Origin: Carettochelys insculpta
Taxonomy: Eukaryota; Chordata; Testudines; Carettochelyidae
Direction of reading: 5' to 3'
DNA length: 64,000 nucleotides
NCBI RefSeq assembly: GCF_033958435.1
Contig: NC_134137.1
Location: forward strand, 230,185,501-230,249,500
The notes below the pieces were generated by a model. That model was not told the origin of the DNA. It did not search any database and worked only from the letters and a program-made list of their open reading frames with translations. The position numbers and the translations under genes are program-made. Shown here one piece after another: positions 47,361-58,078 of this stretch; the first letter of the stretch is position 1; the number at the start of each line of letters is the position of its first letter.

Positions 47361-49124
47361 TAAACATGACGATGAAGAACGGATATGATGTGAGAATCAG
47401 AAAAAAGTAAGGAAAAAATAAAGTTAAAAATAAATGTGCTGCAAAGCTGAAGGTGACCAAGGAAAAGAGATCAGGTAGTGAAGTAGGGATCACACTGGCA
47501 AAAAACAAGCATTAGAACTCTTCTAAACTGCCCACAATCCAACCTTCATTCATTCATGCCACTAAACTGAGATCACATATTGGGGTTTATAGCTTCACAC
47601 TATGATTGTCCTTTTCCGTTGTTGAATAGGCAAGGAAACAGTTGTCATTACTGATATCTAAACAGTCCTCAGAAGGCTGCTGAGTTTATATGAAAAGGGC
47701 AGTTGACATCCCTCAGAATTATTGTTTCCAGGAGGCTGCTGGGTGAGGCAGATATTACTGCACTGGTTACACCTGAGCTATATTTGGAAGTGGTTGGTTG
47801 GTTGGTTGTTGGCAATCATCAGAATTAGAGAGTGTGACAAAGCGGGCGAGAGGGCTGCAATAGAGTGGGAAAAGGCAGCCCTAGAAGCAGGCTTGCCGAC
47901 AGTGGGGGGGCGCTGGGGGCAATTGCCTGCTGTGGGCAAAGCTCAGGGACCCTTTGGAGCTCCACGGCAGCACTGCTGCACTATTCCACACGGCTCAGAG
48001 GGGAGGGGGCGCCCAGGGCCACAATCTGAGCAGTGCTAAGGGCTAACCGCCCTACGCCCCTCCCCTTCTGCCCTGGGCCCCATCCCTTCTGGGGATGCTG
48101 GGCGGGGCCCTCCTCCCACCTTGCCCTGGGGCCTGTGGTGTCTATAGGCCCTGCTGCCTAGAAGGGTAAAAGGCCCACTACCCTATTAACTAGGGAATGA
48201 GTTTACTACAGGCCAATCAGGTGTTGTTTCTGGTAGATTCAGATCAGCTGAGACAGGGCTCCCTTGGCCCAATTGGGATGAGCTGATTCCATTTCAGGGT
48301 TGCCTGAGACCTTTTGAACCCCTCCCTGCCCACCTTAGGAGAAAGGGGTGGAAGAGAGAGACTTACCCATGCTAAGTGGCTACACAGCTGGAGACTGCAG
48401 GGGAGTGAGTAGCTTCAGGAGCACAGGCTGGACTCCTTACCCCAAGGGAATGTGATAAGCCTAAATCTCCACTCAGGGAAGGCTGACTGCCTGGATGCAG
48501 CTGGGTACTTTATTCTTGGCCTATTCCACCCACGTAGGGGGAGAGGTGCAGAGGGTGGCCAGGGGAAGACGGACCCTTGCCACAAGATTTAAATTTTATT
48601 TACATGAAAGCTCAGATTCTGAACCACAAAATAACCATTGCCTGGGAAATCTCCCAGCTCACTGAATAACCTCAAGTTTGCTCCCAAAGTGGAGGACTAC
48701 AGAAAAGAACAATAAACAAAAGAATCATAACAGTTACCTTGTATTATTTCTGTATGGATATGTTGATGTCAAAATGTTATGGTAAACCACATATACTTTT
48801 TACTGTTTAATATAGGAAGATTATGCTTGAGAAGGCTGATTTTGATCAATAGATGGATAGTCGGCATCTTCCCTTTCGTTCAGCAATCAGCTTGCATGTT
48901 TTAAAAATATTCCCTGAGGAGGATACCTTGCTGATGTGCGACAAATATCTGCATAAATGCCATTGATTTGGCTGCTTATATCTTCCAGACCAGCCCTGCC
49001 CAACTGTGCATATCCTTTATGAATAAGTCTGCAAAAACTTCCTAAGTGTGAGCCCTAAGGAGGGAGAGGAATCATTGAGAGGTGCAATGCAGAGGTGTGT
49101 GGAGCACAACAAAGAGGCATGAAA
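47361..49124. other. Intergenic; GC-rich and LTR-like stretches
   Basis: 47.88-48.18 kb is GC-rich (GGGGGGGCGCTGGGGGCAA, then CCTGCTGCC) and looks like a nonautonomous DNA element. 48.19-48.60 kb has an LTR-like style (GGCCAATCAGGTGTTG, then AGGAGCACAGGCTGGAC). Neither has demonstrable ends. Confidence 0.35.
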
Positions 49125-49345
49125 TGAGGCAAAGGAAAGCTATAATGGACATCGGGAAATATTTCCAAGCAGTTGGATCTATTCAGTAGGGCTATAGTCT
49201 CCCCAGGGACATGGAACATTTCAAAACCAGTTTGGAGGAAGTCCTGGAAAATGTACACCCGGGAGTAATGCTGCATTGGCAGCAGGGGGGATGGACTGGA
49301 TGTGACCTTACTGTGTCTCTTCTATTTCTGTTTCCTAGTACAACA
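49125..49345 (+). mobile_element. LINE 3'-end fragment (CR1-like)
   Basis: The series GGAACATTTCAAAACCAG, TTTGGAGGAAGTCCTGG and GGGGATGGACTGGATGTGACC mirrors the CR1 3' end (coding end plus the GGACTAGATGACC segment). Decayed. Confidence 0.5.
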
Positions 49346-50039
49346 GTTACAGTTCTTTTGCAATATGGTAAATATTTAAAAATCACAGATACAAGTTAAA
49401 CATATTAAACCAAAAGTTACGCCAATCCAAGCATGACTTTTCACCTTTTTAAACTAAGACAGCATGGATGAAGAGGAAATGAAGCTGAGCTTTTTAATCC
49501 TCTTTGTTTAAGGCTAACTCACATAGGACGCGCCTTCACAAGAATTGTTCAATAACATTTGTGGAGCTCAGCCTGGAGTTGTTGTTGGATTGTCCTCAGT
49601 CTCCAGAGCTGATGATGTTATTGAATATGTACTGGGTGTGAGCACTCACACTCGCTCTCTACCAGGCATAATGCAGACTCTGCCTGCCACCTTTTAGCCC
49701 TGGCTTGTAGCCAGAGATCCAGTTTGTGTAGCATAATGTCACTGTGATTCTCCCCAGGACACCTGGGATTGTGAGACTCCTTGTCACCTCCTGCTCTTAG
49801 TGTGAAACTGTCTCTCGTCTGTTTCTGTCATGAATCAGATTCCTGAAACCAATAGCTCCTGGCAGCACAAACACTGCCTTCTAAACCTCTGCAGGTCATG
49901 CTCCCTGTACAGATAATGACAGGAACACACCAACCCCCAATACTGGGAAAGTTCCCTGTAGTTTCAAGATCTGAACACTCACAGAATTATTGTTTTATTT
50001 TTTGTTTTGTTTTGTTTTTTGAAGAATAAAATCATCAGA
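49346..50039. other. Intergenic, no recognisable feature
   Basis: A TTTTG-rich run lies at 49989-50020. No gene. Confidence 0.5.
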
Positions 50040-50432
50040 CCAACAGATGAACATCATTTGATGGGGGAGAGTCAACATGTTTTTTGTGAGGGGAAATCTT
50101 GACTCGCTAATCTAATAAAATTCTTTGAGGGGATCAATAAAGCATGTGGACAGGGGCGATCCAGTCGGCACAGTGTACTTAGATTTTGAGAAAACCTCTA
50201 ACAAGGCCCCTCACCAAAGGCTGTTAAGCAAAGTAAGCTGTCCTGGGATAAGGGATAAAGTTCTGTCATGTATAGCAACTGGTTAAAAGATAGGTAGCAA
50301 TGGGTAACAATGGGTAGGAATAAATGGTCAGTTTTCAGAATGGAAAGAGGTTCCCCCAGCTGTCTGTACTGGGACAGTCCTAGTCAACATAAACAGTGAG
50401 GTGGCAAAATTGGCAGATGGTACAAAGCTACT

Positions 50433-50975
50433 GCGCTGGTTAGGCCTCGGCTGGAGTATTGTGTCTAGTTCCGGGCACCGCACTTCAAAAAAGACGTGGA
50501 GAAACTAGAGAGGGTCCAGAAAAGAGCAACAAGAATGATTAAAGGTCTAGAGAATGTGACCTATGAAAAAAGGTTGAAAGAACTGGGCTTGTTTAGTTTG
50601 GAAAAGAGAAGATTGAGGGGAGACATGATAGCAGTTTTCAGGTATCTAAGAGGGAGTCATAAGGAGGAAGGAGAAAACTTGTTCTTCTTGGCCTCTGAGG
50701 ATAGAACAAGAGGCAACGGGCTTAAACTGCGGCAAGGGAGGTTAAGGTTGGACATTAGGAAAAAGTTCCTAACTGTCAGGGTGGTCAAACAGTGGAATAA
50801 ATTGCCAAGGGAGGTTGTGGAATCTCCATCGCTGGAGATATTTAAGAACAGGTTAGATAGATGTCTATTAGGGATGGTTTAGGCAGTACTTCGTCCTGCC
50901 ATTAGGGCAGGGGGCTGGACTTGATGGCCTCTCGATGTCCCTTCCAGTCCTAGTGTTCTATGATTCTATGATTCT
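50433..50975 (+). mobile_element. Short CR1 insertion ((ATTCTATG)n type)
   Basis: 543 bp, 5'-truncated, ending in TTCTATGATTCTATGATTCT. ACT on both sides (50430-50432 and 50976-50978) is a possible minimal TSD. Contains an uninterrupted end of ORF2 at 50496-50882. It belongs to the subfamily of the CR1 at 17.25-18.57 kb, not that of the full-length element 230 bp downstream. Confidence 0.88.
50496..50882 (+). pseudogene. CR1 ORF2 C-terminal fragment, open frame
   Basis: 128 codons without a stop, with [58 protein letters not shown] and KQWNKLPREVVESPSLEIF. This is the post-RT region of CR1 ORF2, with no catalytic domain. The intact frame suggests the insertion is recent relative to its host copy. 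It is a dead-on-arrival 5'-truncated product. Confidence 0.85.
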
Positions 50976-51202
50976 ACTCAAGATAGTTAAATCCCAGACA
51001 GACTAGGAGGAGCTGTAAAAGGATCACTCAAAACTGGATGGCTGGTCAACAAAATGGCAGATGAAAGTCAAGGTTGATCAGTGCAAAGTAATGCATATGG
51101 GAAAACATAAAACCCAACGATTCATATGACTTCATAGTATCTAAATTAGCTGCTACCACTCAAGAAAGAGATCTTGGAGTCATTGTGGGTAATTCTCTGA
51201 AA

Positions 51203-51349
51203 ACCGTGTGCTGATTGGCTGAGCTGTAGGCAGAGGGAGGAGCTATCAGGGAGGCCGAGCACTTAAACCCCGCTAGTAAGCGACCAGGGAGCTTTGCGAC
51301 CGGGTGCTCGCGAACAGGGTGCGTGCTAACAGGAGGGAGTTTTGAGAGG
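51203..51349 (+). promoter_or_regulatory. CR1 5' module, first copy
   Basis: 147 bp starting ACCGTGTGCTGATTGGCTGA, containing an inverted CCAAT box (ATTGG), GC-rich words and CGAGCACTTAAACC. It is repeated 346 bp downstream with only about two differences. Position at the very 5' end of a full-length LINE suggests internal promoter function (inference). Confidence 0.7.
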
Positions 51350-51548
51350 CTCTCCTGGAGAAGGAGAAGGAAGGAGCAAACTAAAGCACCTTGGGGTAAG
51401 TGGCTGCTTATATTTGGGGGTTTTGGGGTTGTGTGTGTTTGTTTGTTTGTTTGGAGTTTGGAGTGCTGAGCTGAGTGTTTGTTTGAAAGGCCGTGTGCTC
51501 AGGCAGGCAGTTGGAAGCTGTGAGTCTTGATTAGGTTTGAATTGAAAC

Positions 51549-51695
51549 ACCGTGTGCTGATTGGCTGAGCTGTAGGCAGAGGGAGGAGCTATCAGGGAGG
51601 CCGAGCACTTAAACCCTGCTAGTAAGCGACCAGGGAGCTTTGCGACCGGGTGCTTGCGAACAGGGTGCGTGCTAACAGGAGGGAGTTTTGAGAGG
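51549..51695 (+). promoter_or_regulatory. CR1 5' module, second copy
   Basis: A near-identical copy of 51203-51349 in the same orientation (differences at CCCC/CCCT and GCTCGCG/GCTTGCG). The 199 bp between the copies includes CTTGGGGTAAGTGG, which resembles a splice donor. ORF1 begins 108 bp after this copy. Confidence 0.75.
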
Positions 51696-51803
51696 GGAGT
51701 TTGGAGGGAGCCAGTGACTTCTATTGCCCTTAAACTTAAATCCTTTATAACAACCTCTATCTGAAACATTTAATTAACCCCTCATATATAATTAGAGTAG
51801 GAA

Positions 51804-52727
51804 ATGGAGGCAGAAGCCCAGCAGCAGAGTGGGGGCTATCCTGTTTATTGTGTCGAGTGCAGTATGTATGACTACCTACCCTGTGGGTGCGTGGTGTATG
51901 CGTGCACTCGATGCAAGGTGCTCCTGGCCCTCAGAGACCGAGTGCATGCTTTGGAGGCCAGGGTGGCTGAACTGGAGGAGCTAAGGAAGGCAGAGGTGTT
52001 TGTTGATGAGACTTCCCGGGACATAATAGGGATGTCCCACCTCCAATCTGACAGTCCTGATGCTGTTACGGAGGATGAAAGGCTCAGGGAAGGAGAGCAG
52101 TCAATGGGAGCAGAGGGAAACCATCCCATAGTTGGGACCCTCCTTCCAGAGGGTGCTATTGTATTCTCTCGTGCCGAGGATACTTCTCTGGGGGAGGGAG
52201 CACCAGCTGTTAGGAAGAAGCAGATTTTAGTAGTGGGGGATTCGATCATTAGAAATATAGATAGTTGGATTTGTGATGACCGGGAGAACCGTATGGTGAC
52301 TTGCCTGCCTGGTGCGAAGGTTGCGGATCTCTCGAGGCATCTAGACAGACTTATGGGCAGTGCTGGGGAGGAGCCGGTCGTCGTGGTACATGTTGGTACC
52401 AATGACATAGGGAAGGGTAGAAGAGATGTTCTGGAGGCCAAATTTAGGTTACTAGGAAAGAGACTGAAATCCAGAACATCTATGGTGGCATTCTCTGAAA
52501 TGCTTCCAGTTCCACGCGCAGGGCCAGATAGACAGGCAGAACTTCAGAGTCTCAATGCGTGGATGAGACAATGGTGTAGGGAAGAGGGGTTTAGATTTAT
52601 TAGGAACTGGGGACACTTTTGGGGTAGGGGGAGCCTATACAGGAACGATGGGCTCCACCTAAATCAAGGTGGATCCAGACTGCTGGCATTAAACATTAAA
52701 AAGGTCGTAGAGCAGTTTTTAAACTAA
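51804..52727 (+). CDS. CR1 ORF1: Cys-rich zinc-binding and SGNH esterase protein
   Basis: 307 codons, ATG to TAA, no interruption. Residues 16-37 hold six Cys in C-x2-C-x7-C-x-C-x4-C-x2-C spacing, a likely zinc-binding module. Residues about 42-62 (LRDRVHALEARVAELEELRK) are heptad-like, probably a coiled coil for oligomerisation. From about 139 there is an SGNH/GDSL hydrolase: ILVVGDSIIRN (nucleophile Ser 147), VGTND (198-201 GTND) and DGLHLN (Asp 282, His 285). All catalytic positions are present. ORF1 proteins of CR1-group LINEs with PHD-like and esterase domains are known. They bind the element RNA, and the esterase's exact role is unsettled. The Met at 51804 is the first in frame after the 5' modules. 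Confidence 0.9.
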   Translation: MEAEAQQQSGGYPVYCVECSMYDYLPCGCVVYACTRCKVLLALRDRVHALEARVAELEELRKAEVFVDETSRDIIGMSHLQSDSPDAVTEDERLREGEQSMGAEGNHPIVGTLLPEGAIVFSRAEDTSLGEGAPAVRKKQILVVGDSIIRNIDSWICDDRENRMVTCLPGAKVADLSRHLDRLMGSAGEEPVVVVHVGTNDIGKGRRDVLEAKFRLLGKRLKSRTSMVAFSEMLPVPRAGPDRQAELQSLNAWMRQWCREEGFRFIRNWGHFWGRGSLYRNDGLHLNQGGSRLLALNIKKVVEQFLN

Positions 52728-55700
52728 GAGGTGGGGGAAAGCCGATTGGTGCGGGGGAGCACCTGGATCGGACGGAGACTTCTCTTACACGAGGCTCCAT
52801 AGATAGGGATTTGCTAGAAGTTAGTCAGATAGGGAACGTGGGAAATAATATATGGGCAAGATCAGATGTGAAACAATCGCATATAAAAAAATCCAACGCA
52901 TCTGTGAAAGGCGGACATATAAATAGTGGTAGTTTTTTAACGTGCTTTTACACAAATGCTAGGAGTCTGTCTAATAAGATGGGTGAACTGGAGTACCTCA
53001 TATCAAAGGAGGAAGTTGACATAATAGGCATCTCAGAAACATGGTGGAATGAGGACAATCAGTGGGACACTATCATACCGGGATATAAATTATATCGGAA
53101 AGACAGAACAGGTCGTGCGGGTGGCGGAGTGGTACTATATGTGAAGGATAATATAGAATCAAATGAAGCAAAAATCCTAAAGGAATCAAAATGTTCCATA
53201 GAATCATTATGGATAACAATTCATTCCTCTAATATAAATATGGCATTAGGAATATATTACCGACCACCTAACCAGGACAGTGATAGTGATGCTGAAATGT
53301 TAAGGGAGATTAAAGAGGCTATCAAAATAAAAAACACAGTAATAATAGGAGATTTCAATTATCCCCATATTGATTGGGTGCATGTCACCTCAGGACAGGA
53401 TTCAGAGATTAAATTTCTTGATGCCTTAAATGACTGCTTCTTGGAGCAGCTAGTACAGGAACCCACAAGGGGAGAGTCAATTCTCGATCTAGTCTTGACT
53501 GGAACACAGGATCTGGTCCAAGAGGTAACTGTTACTGGACCGCTTGGAAATAGCGACCACAATATAATAACTTTTAATATTCCTGTGTTGGGAAGAACAC
53601 CGCAGCGGTCAAACACTCTGGCATTTAATTTCAAAAAGGGGAATTACACTAAAATGAGGAAGCTAGTTAAACAGAAACTAAAAGGTAGAGTAATTAAACT
53701 AAAATCCCTGGAAGCTGCATGGAAACTATTTAAAGACACCATACTAGAGGCCCAACTTAAATGTATACCCCAAATAAAAAAACACAGTAAGAGACCTAAC
53801 AAAGAACCACCATAGCTAAACAGCCATGTTAAAAAGGTAGTGAGAGAGAAAAGGGCAGCTTTTAAAAAGTGGAAGTCAAATCCTAGTGAGGAAAATAGAA
53901 AGGAACATAAACACTCCCAAATTAAGTGTCATAATGTAGTAAGAAAAGCCAAAAAAGATTTTGAGGAACAGCTAGCCAAAAATTCAAAAAACGATAGTAA
54001 AATGTTTTTTAAATACATTAGAAGCAGGAAGCCCGCTAAAAAAGCAGTGGAGCCCTTAGACGATAAAGATATAAAAGGAGCGATCAAGGAAGACAGTGCC
54101 ATTGCGGAGCGATTAAATGATTTCTTTGCTTCAGTCTTCACGGCTGAGGATGTTACAGAGGTTCCTAAATCTGAGCCAGCCTTTTTAGGTGACAAATCTG
54201 AGGAACTCACTCAGATTGAAGTGACATTAGAGGAGGTTTTGGAGTTAATTGATAAGCTGAATAGTAACAAGTCTCCAGGACCAGACGGTATTCACCCAAG
54301 GGTTCTGAAAGAACTCAAATGTGAAATTGCGGAGTTATTAACAGTGGTTTGTAACCTATCCTTTAAATCCACTTTGGTACCAAATGACTGGAAGACGGCC
54401 AATATAACGCCAATATTTAAAAAAGGCTCTAGAGGAGACCCTGGCAATTATAGACCGATAAGTTTAACATCAGTACCAGGCAAATTAGTAGAAACACTAG
54501 TAAAGAATAAAATTGTAAGGCACGTAGAAGAGCACGAATTGTTGGGCAAAAGTCAGCATGGTTTCTGCAGAGGGAAGTCGTGTCTAACTAATCTATTAGA
54601 ATTCTTTGAAGGGGTTAATAAACATGCGGACAAGGGGCACCCAGTGGACATAATATACCTAGATGTCCGGAAAGCCTTTGACACGGTCCCACACCAAAGG
54701 CTTTTATGTAAATTAGGTGGTCATGGGATAGGAGGAAAGATCCTTTCATGGATCAGGAATTGGTTAAAAGACAGAAAACAAAGGGTGAGAATAAATGGTA
54801 AATTTTCACAATGGAGGAGGGTAACTAGTGGTGTTCCCCAGGGGTCAGTCCTGGGACCGATCCTGTTCAACTTGTTCATCAATGATCTAGAAAATGAGGT
54901 AAGCAGTGAGGTGGCAAAGTTTGCAGATGACACCAAGTTGTTCAGGACAGTCAAAACCAAAACAGATTGTGAAGAACTACAAAAAGATCTCAGCAAACTG
55001 AGTGATTGGGCAGCAAAATGGCAAATGACATTTAATGTGGGTAAGTGTAAGGTAATGCATGTTGGAAAAAATAACCCAAATTACACGTACTACATGATGG
55101 GGTCAAATTTAGCTACGACAGATCAGGAAAGGGATCTTGGAGTTATAGTGGATAGTTCTCTGAAGACATCCACGCAGTGTGCAGCGGCAGTTAGTAAGGC
55201 AAATAGGATGTTAGGAATTATTAAAAAAGGGATCGATAATAAGACAAAAGATATCATACTTCCCCTATATAAAACTATGGTACGCCCACATCTTGAGTAC
55301 TGCGTGCAGATGTGGTCTCCTCACCTCAAAAAAGATATATTGGCATTAGAAAAGGTTCAGAAAAGGGCGACTAAGATGATTAGGGCCTTGGAACGGGTCC
55401 CATATGGGGAGAGGCTAGAGAGACTGGGACTTTTCAGTTTGGAAAAGAGGCGATTGAGGGGCGATATGATAGAGGTATATAAAATCATGAATGGTGTGGA
55501 GAAAGTGAATATAGAAAAATTATTTACCTTTTCCCATAATACAAGAACTAGGGGACACCAAATGAAATTGATGGGTAGTAGGTTCAAAACTAATAAAAGG
55601 AAATTTTTCTTCACACAGCGCACAGTCAACCTGTGGAACTCCTTGCCCGAGGAGGCTGTGAAGGCCAGGACTCTATTAGGGTTTAAAAAAGAGCTTGATA

Positions 55701-55735
55701 AATTTTTGCAGGTTAGGTCCATAAATGGCTATTAG
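52700..55735 (+). pseudogene. CR1 ORF2: endonuclease plus reverse transcriptase, one nonsense codon
   Basis: The frame is open from 52700, overlapping the ORF1 end by 28 nt, to TAA at 55733-55735, except TAG at 53813-53815. The first ATG in frame is 52979. Endonuclease blocks: TNARSLSNK, GISETWW, GGGVVLYVK, IIGDFNYPHIDW, and SDHNI near 53560 (APE fold, catalytic residues kept). RT blocks: [80 protein letters not shown], and FADDTKLF at 54920-54943. The C-terminal [14 protein letters not shown] and [14 protein letters not shown] segments follow. The stop lies between the two domains in the sequence following KEPP. Flanking residues suggest it arose from a Trp codon by one G-to-A change (inference). 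No frameshift is seen over about 3 kb. Confidence 0.92.
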
Positions 55736-55938
55736 CCAGGGATAAAGTATGGTGCCCTAGCCTTCAGAACAAGGGCAGGAGATGGATGGCAGGAGATAAA
55801 TCACTTGATCATTGTCTTCTGTTCTCCTTCTCTGGGGCACCTGGCATTGGCCACCGTTGGCAGATAGGATGCTGGGCTGGATGGACCTTTGGTCTGACCC
55901 AGTATGGCCATTCTTATGTTCTTATGTTCTTATGTTCT
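55736..55938 (+). other. CR1 3' UTR and octamer tail
   Basis: About 200 bp including GGATGCTGGGCTGGATGGACC, TTTGGTCTGACCCAGTATGG and a tail of three to four TTCTTATG units. CR1 RTs recognise this kind of 3' end to start reverse transcription. The same end marks the host copy at 56640-56699. Confidence 0.85.
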
Positions 55939-56699
55939 CAATGTGCGGTGGCAGTTAAAAGAACAAACAGAGTTTTGGGAATTATTAAGAAAATGTAGAT
56001 GATAAGACAGAAATATCATATTGCCTTTGTATAAATCCATGCTGCATCCACACCTTCAATACAGCATGCAGATGTGGTCTCCCCATCTCAAAAAGATATG
56101 TTGGAACTGAAAATGTTTCAGAAAAGGGAAACAAAAATTATTAGCAGTACAGAATGGCTTGTGTAATGAGGAGAGATTAATAAAACTGGGACTTTGTAGC
56201 TTGGAAAAGAGACAACTTCAGGGTGATATGATATGGGTCTATGAAATAATGAATGGTATGGAAAAAGTAAACAAAGAAGTGCTATTTACCCCTTCTCATA
56301 ACACAAGAAATAGGGGTCACCAAACGAAATCAATAGGAAGCAAGTTTAAAACAAACAAACGGAAGTAAATTTTTCACCCAATGCACAGTTATGCTGTGGA
56401 ACTGTTTGCCTGAGGATATTGTAAAGGCCAAGACTTCAACAGGGTTAAAAAAGAAGCAGATAAATTCATGCTCCATGGATGGCTATTAGCCAGGAAGGCA
56501 GAGATGTGTGTCTCTAGCCTCTGTCTCCAGCCTCTGTTTGCCAGAAGCTGGGGATGAGCAGTACGGTATGGATCACTTGATGATTACCAGTTCTGTTTAT
56601 TTCCTCTGGGGTACATGGCATTAGCCACTGTTGGAAGACAGGACACTGGGCTAGATGGACCTTTCTTCTGGCTCAGTATGGTCATTCTTATGTTCTTAT

Positions 56700-57579
56700 C
56701 TATTGTTCCCAACCAGCTTGTAAGAATCAAGCCAGGACCAGCACTTTGCTTAATACCACGATACTTAAACTTATGCCTGTTATTCCTTATAAAGATATCT
56801 ATTACGAAATAGAGATTTGGGAGATAGTGAGAATACTGGAAGCAAGTGGTTACATATGAGACAAAAGCATAGAGACTGCTTTCTGCTTTGTAGATACTAC
56901 ACTTAACAAACAAATCATTCTCTTTCCCAAACATCCAAGTCACCCTTTCTGGCCTTCAAACAACCCTGCAGCCTCATCAGGTTCCACATCAAAAGTGAGC
57001 TCCCCACAGACCAGGACACACAACTCAAAGTGGCACCGGACCGTGCCAAATACCAGATGTAAAACTTGCAGCCATGCTCTACTGCCATGATGATCAGTCC
57101 TTCGCACACCAGACAGCACGCCTTTCAAGCTGATTGGATCATACTGACGCCTATCATAACACGTGATGTGTGTCATTCAGTGCACTACACACCCCAATAA
57201 CAACTGCAGGTGAAACAAGAGTCACTGTGCTTGCAAATGAACTTTCACAGAAAATGCTAAAAGACAAGAGCACCAGATTATTCACTGATGAACACTTTAC
57301 AAAAGAATGACTTCATGGGCGACTTCTTAGTCATGTATCAAGTGTTTAGGCTAAATAATCTGATCCATCTTATATTTAGATGTGACAATGAGCACTTTCC
57401 CCAGACCTAAGTCTTTTCAACCGACAATAGCGGGTTCAAAAAAAGATGCTACCTCTCCTGCCCTGTCTCTCTAATATGCTGGGATCAGCAAGGCTATACA
57501 AACACTGTAAAGAAGTTATCCTCTTCTCTTAAGAAGTTCATCTCTGTTTAAGTCAAGCCACTCTCATGAAGCAAGTGTC
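56700..57579. other. Intergenic, no recognisable feature
   Basis: No gene recognised. Antisense frames of 64-119 codons lack motifs. Confidence 0.5.
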
Positions 57580-57825
57580 ACAGAGGTAGCCGTGTTAGTC
57601 CGTAACTTTGAGAGCAACAAGAAGTCCTGTGGAACCTTATAGTCTAACAGATATTTTGGAGCATAAGCTTTCATGGGCAAAGACCCGCTTCATCAGATGC
57701 AGACACTTCATCAGACACTGTAGTGTAGATGTAACCAGATGTGTCTGATGAAGGTGTATTTGCTCATGAAAACTTATGCTCCAAAATATCTGTTAGTCTA
57801 TAAGGTGCCACAGAACTTCTTGTTC
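57580..57825. mobile_element. PLE-derived foldback element
   Basis: Left arm: AGAGGTAGCCGTGTTAGTCC, AACAAGAAGTCCTGTGGAAC, CTAACAGATATTTTGGAGCA, then GCTTCATCAGATGCAG. Right arm: GTCTGATGAAGG, ACTTATGCTCCAAAATATCT, TTAGTCTATAAGGTGCCAC, AGAACTTCTTGTTC. The two arms are the PLE tail in opposite orientations with a short spacer (57712-57742). No coding sequence. Confidence 0.82.
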
Positions 57826-58078
57826 TCATGAAACAAGTTTGTTGTTTATTTCCTTCCTGTGTGCTCTCTTCTTTGCCCCTCAAAATATTGCAGATCAAAC
57901 CTTTGAAGTGCACGTCTAGATAAGGTTTCTTTCCCTGCATTTGTTTCTGTTTGTATCAGTTTCTTTTTGAAGTTCTTACAATCTTTCATTTGCATTTAGT
58001 CAGACTGGTGACATTGTGAAAAATACACTCAGCTCATGTGTGACAGAAAACCTGGTTTTTACCTGTGCTGGTGACCCA
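57826..58078. other. Intergenic, short
   Basis: No feature recognised. Confidence 0.5.

Larger units (their letters stand above)
51203..55938 (+). mobile_element. Nearly intact full-length CR1 LINE
   Basis: About 4.7 kb with a GC-rich duplicated 5' region, ORF1, ORF2, a 200-bp 3' UTR and (TTCTTATG)n end. It sits inside the old CR1 between the host codons for the LKT and QCA segments. About 7-8 host bases appear to be missing and no TSD is visible. The element encodes all domains needed for target-primed reverse transcription. Its only obvious defect is one nonsense codon in ORF2. Confidence 0.92.
50040..56699 (+). mobile_element. Old CR1 ((TTCTTATG)n type) hosting two CR1 insertions
   Basis: The host copy is present in three collinear pieces: 50040-50432 (fingers to FADD-like block), 50976-51202 (the CKVMHMGK-like to ERDLGVIV region), and 55939-56699 (QCAVAVKR to tail ATTCTTATGTTCTTAT). 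Read together they cover one ORF2 3' half with many stops and frameshifts. Each gap is filled by a younger CR1. Confidence 0.88.

Noticed and set aside
51326..51769. 147-codon antisense frame in the CR1 5' region
   Set aside because: Covers the duplicated 5' module and spacer. It has no domain, and the repeat structure explains its composition.
51872..52441. 189-codon antisense frame
   Set aside because: Shadow of CR1 ORF1 on the opposite strand, Ser-rich without motifs.
51804..52727. Host GDSL esterase gene
   Set aside because: Domain order (Cys-rich, coiled coil, SGNH), position before ORF2 and absence of introns fit CR1 ORF1.
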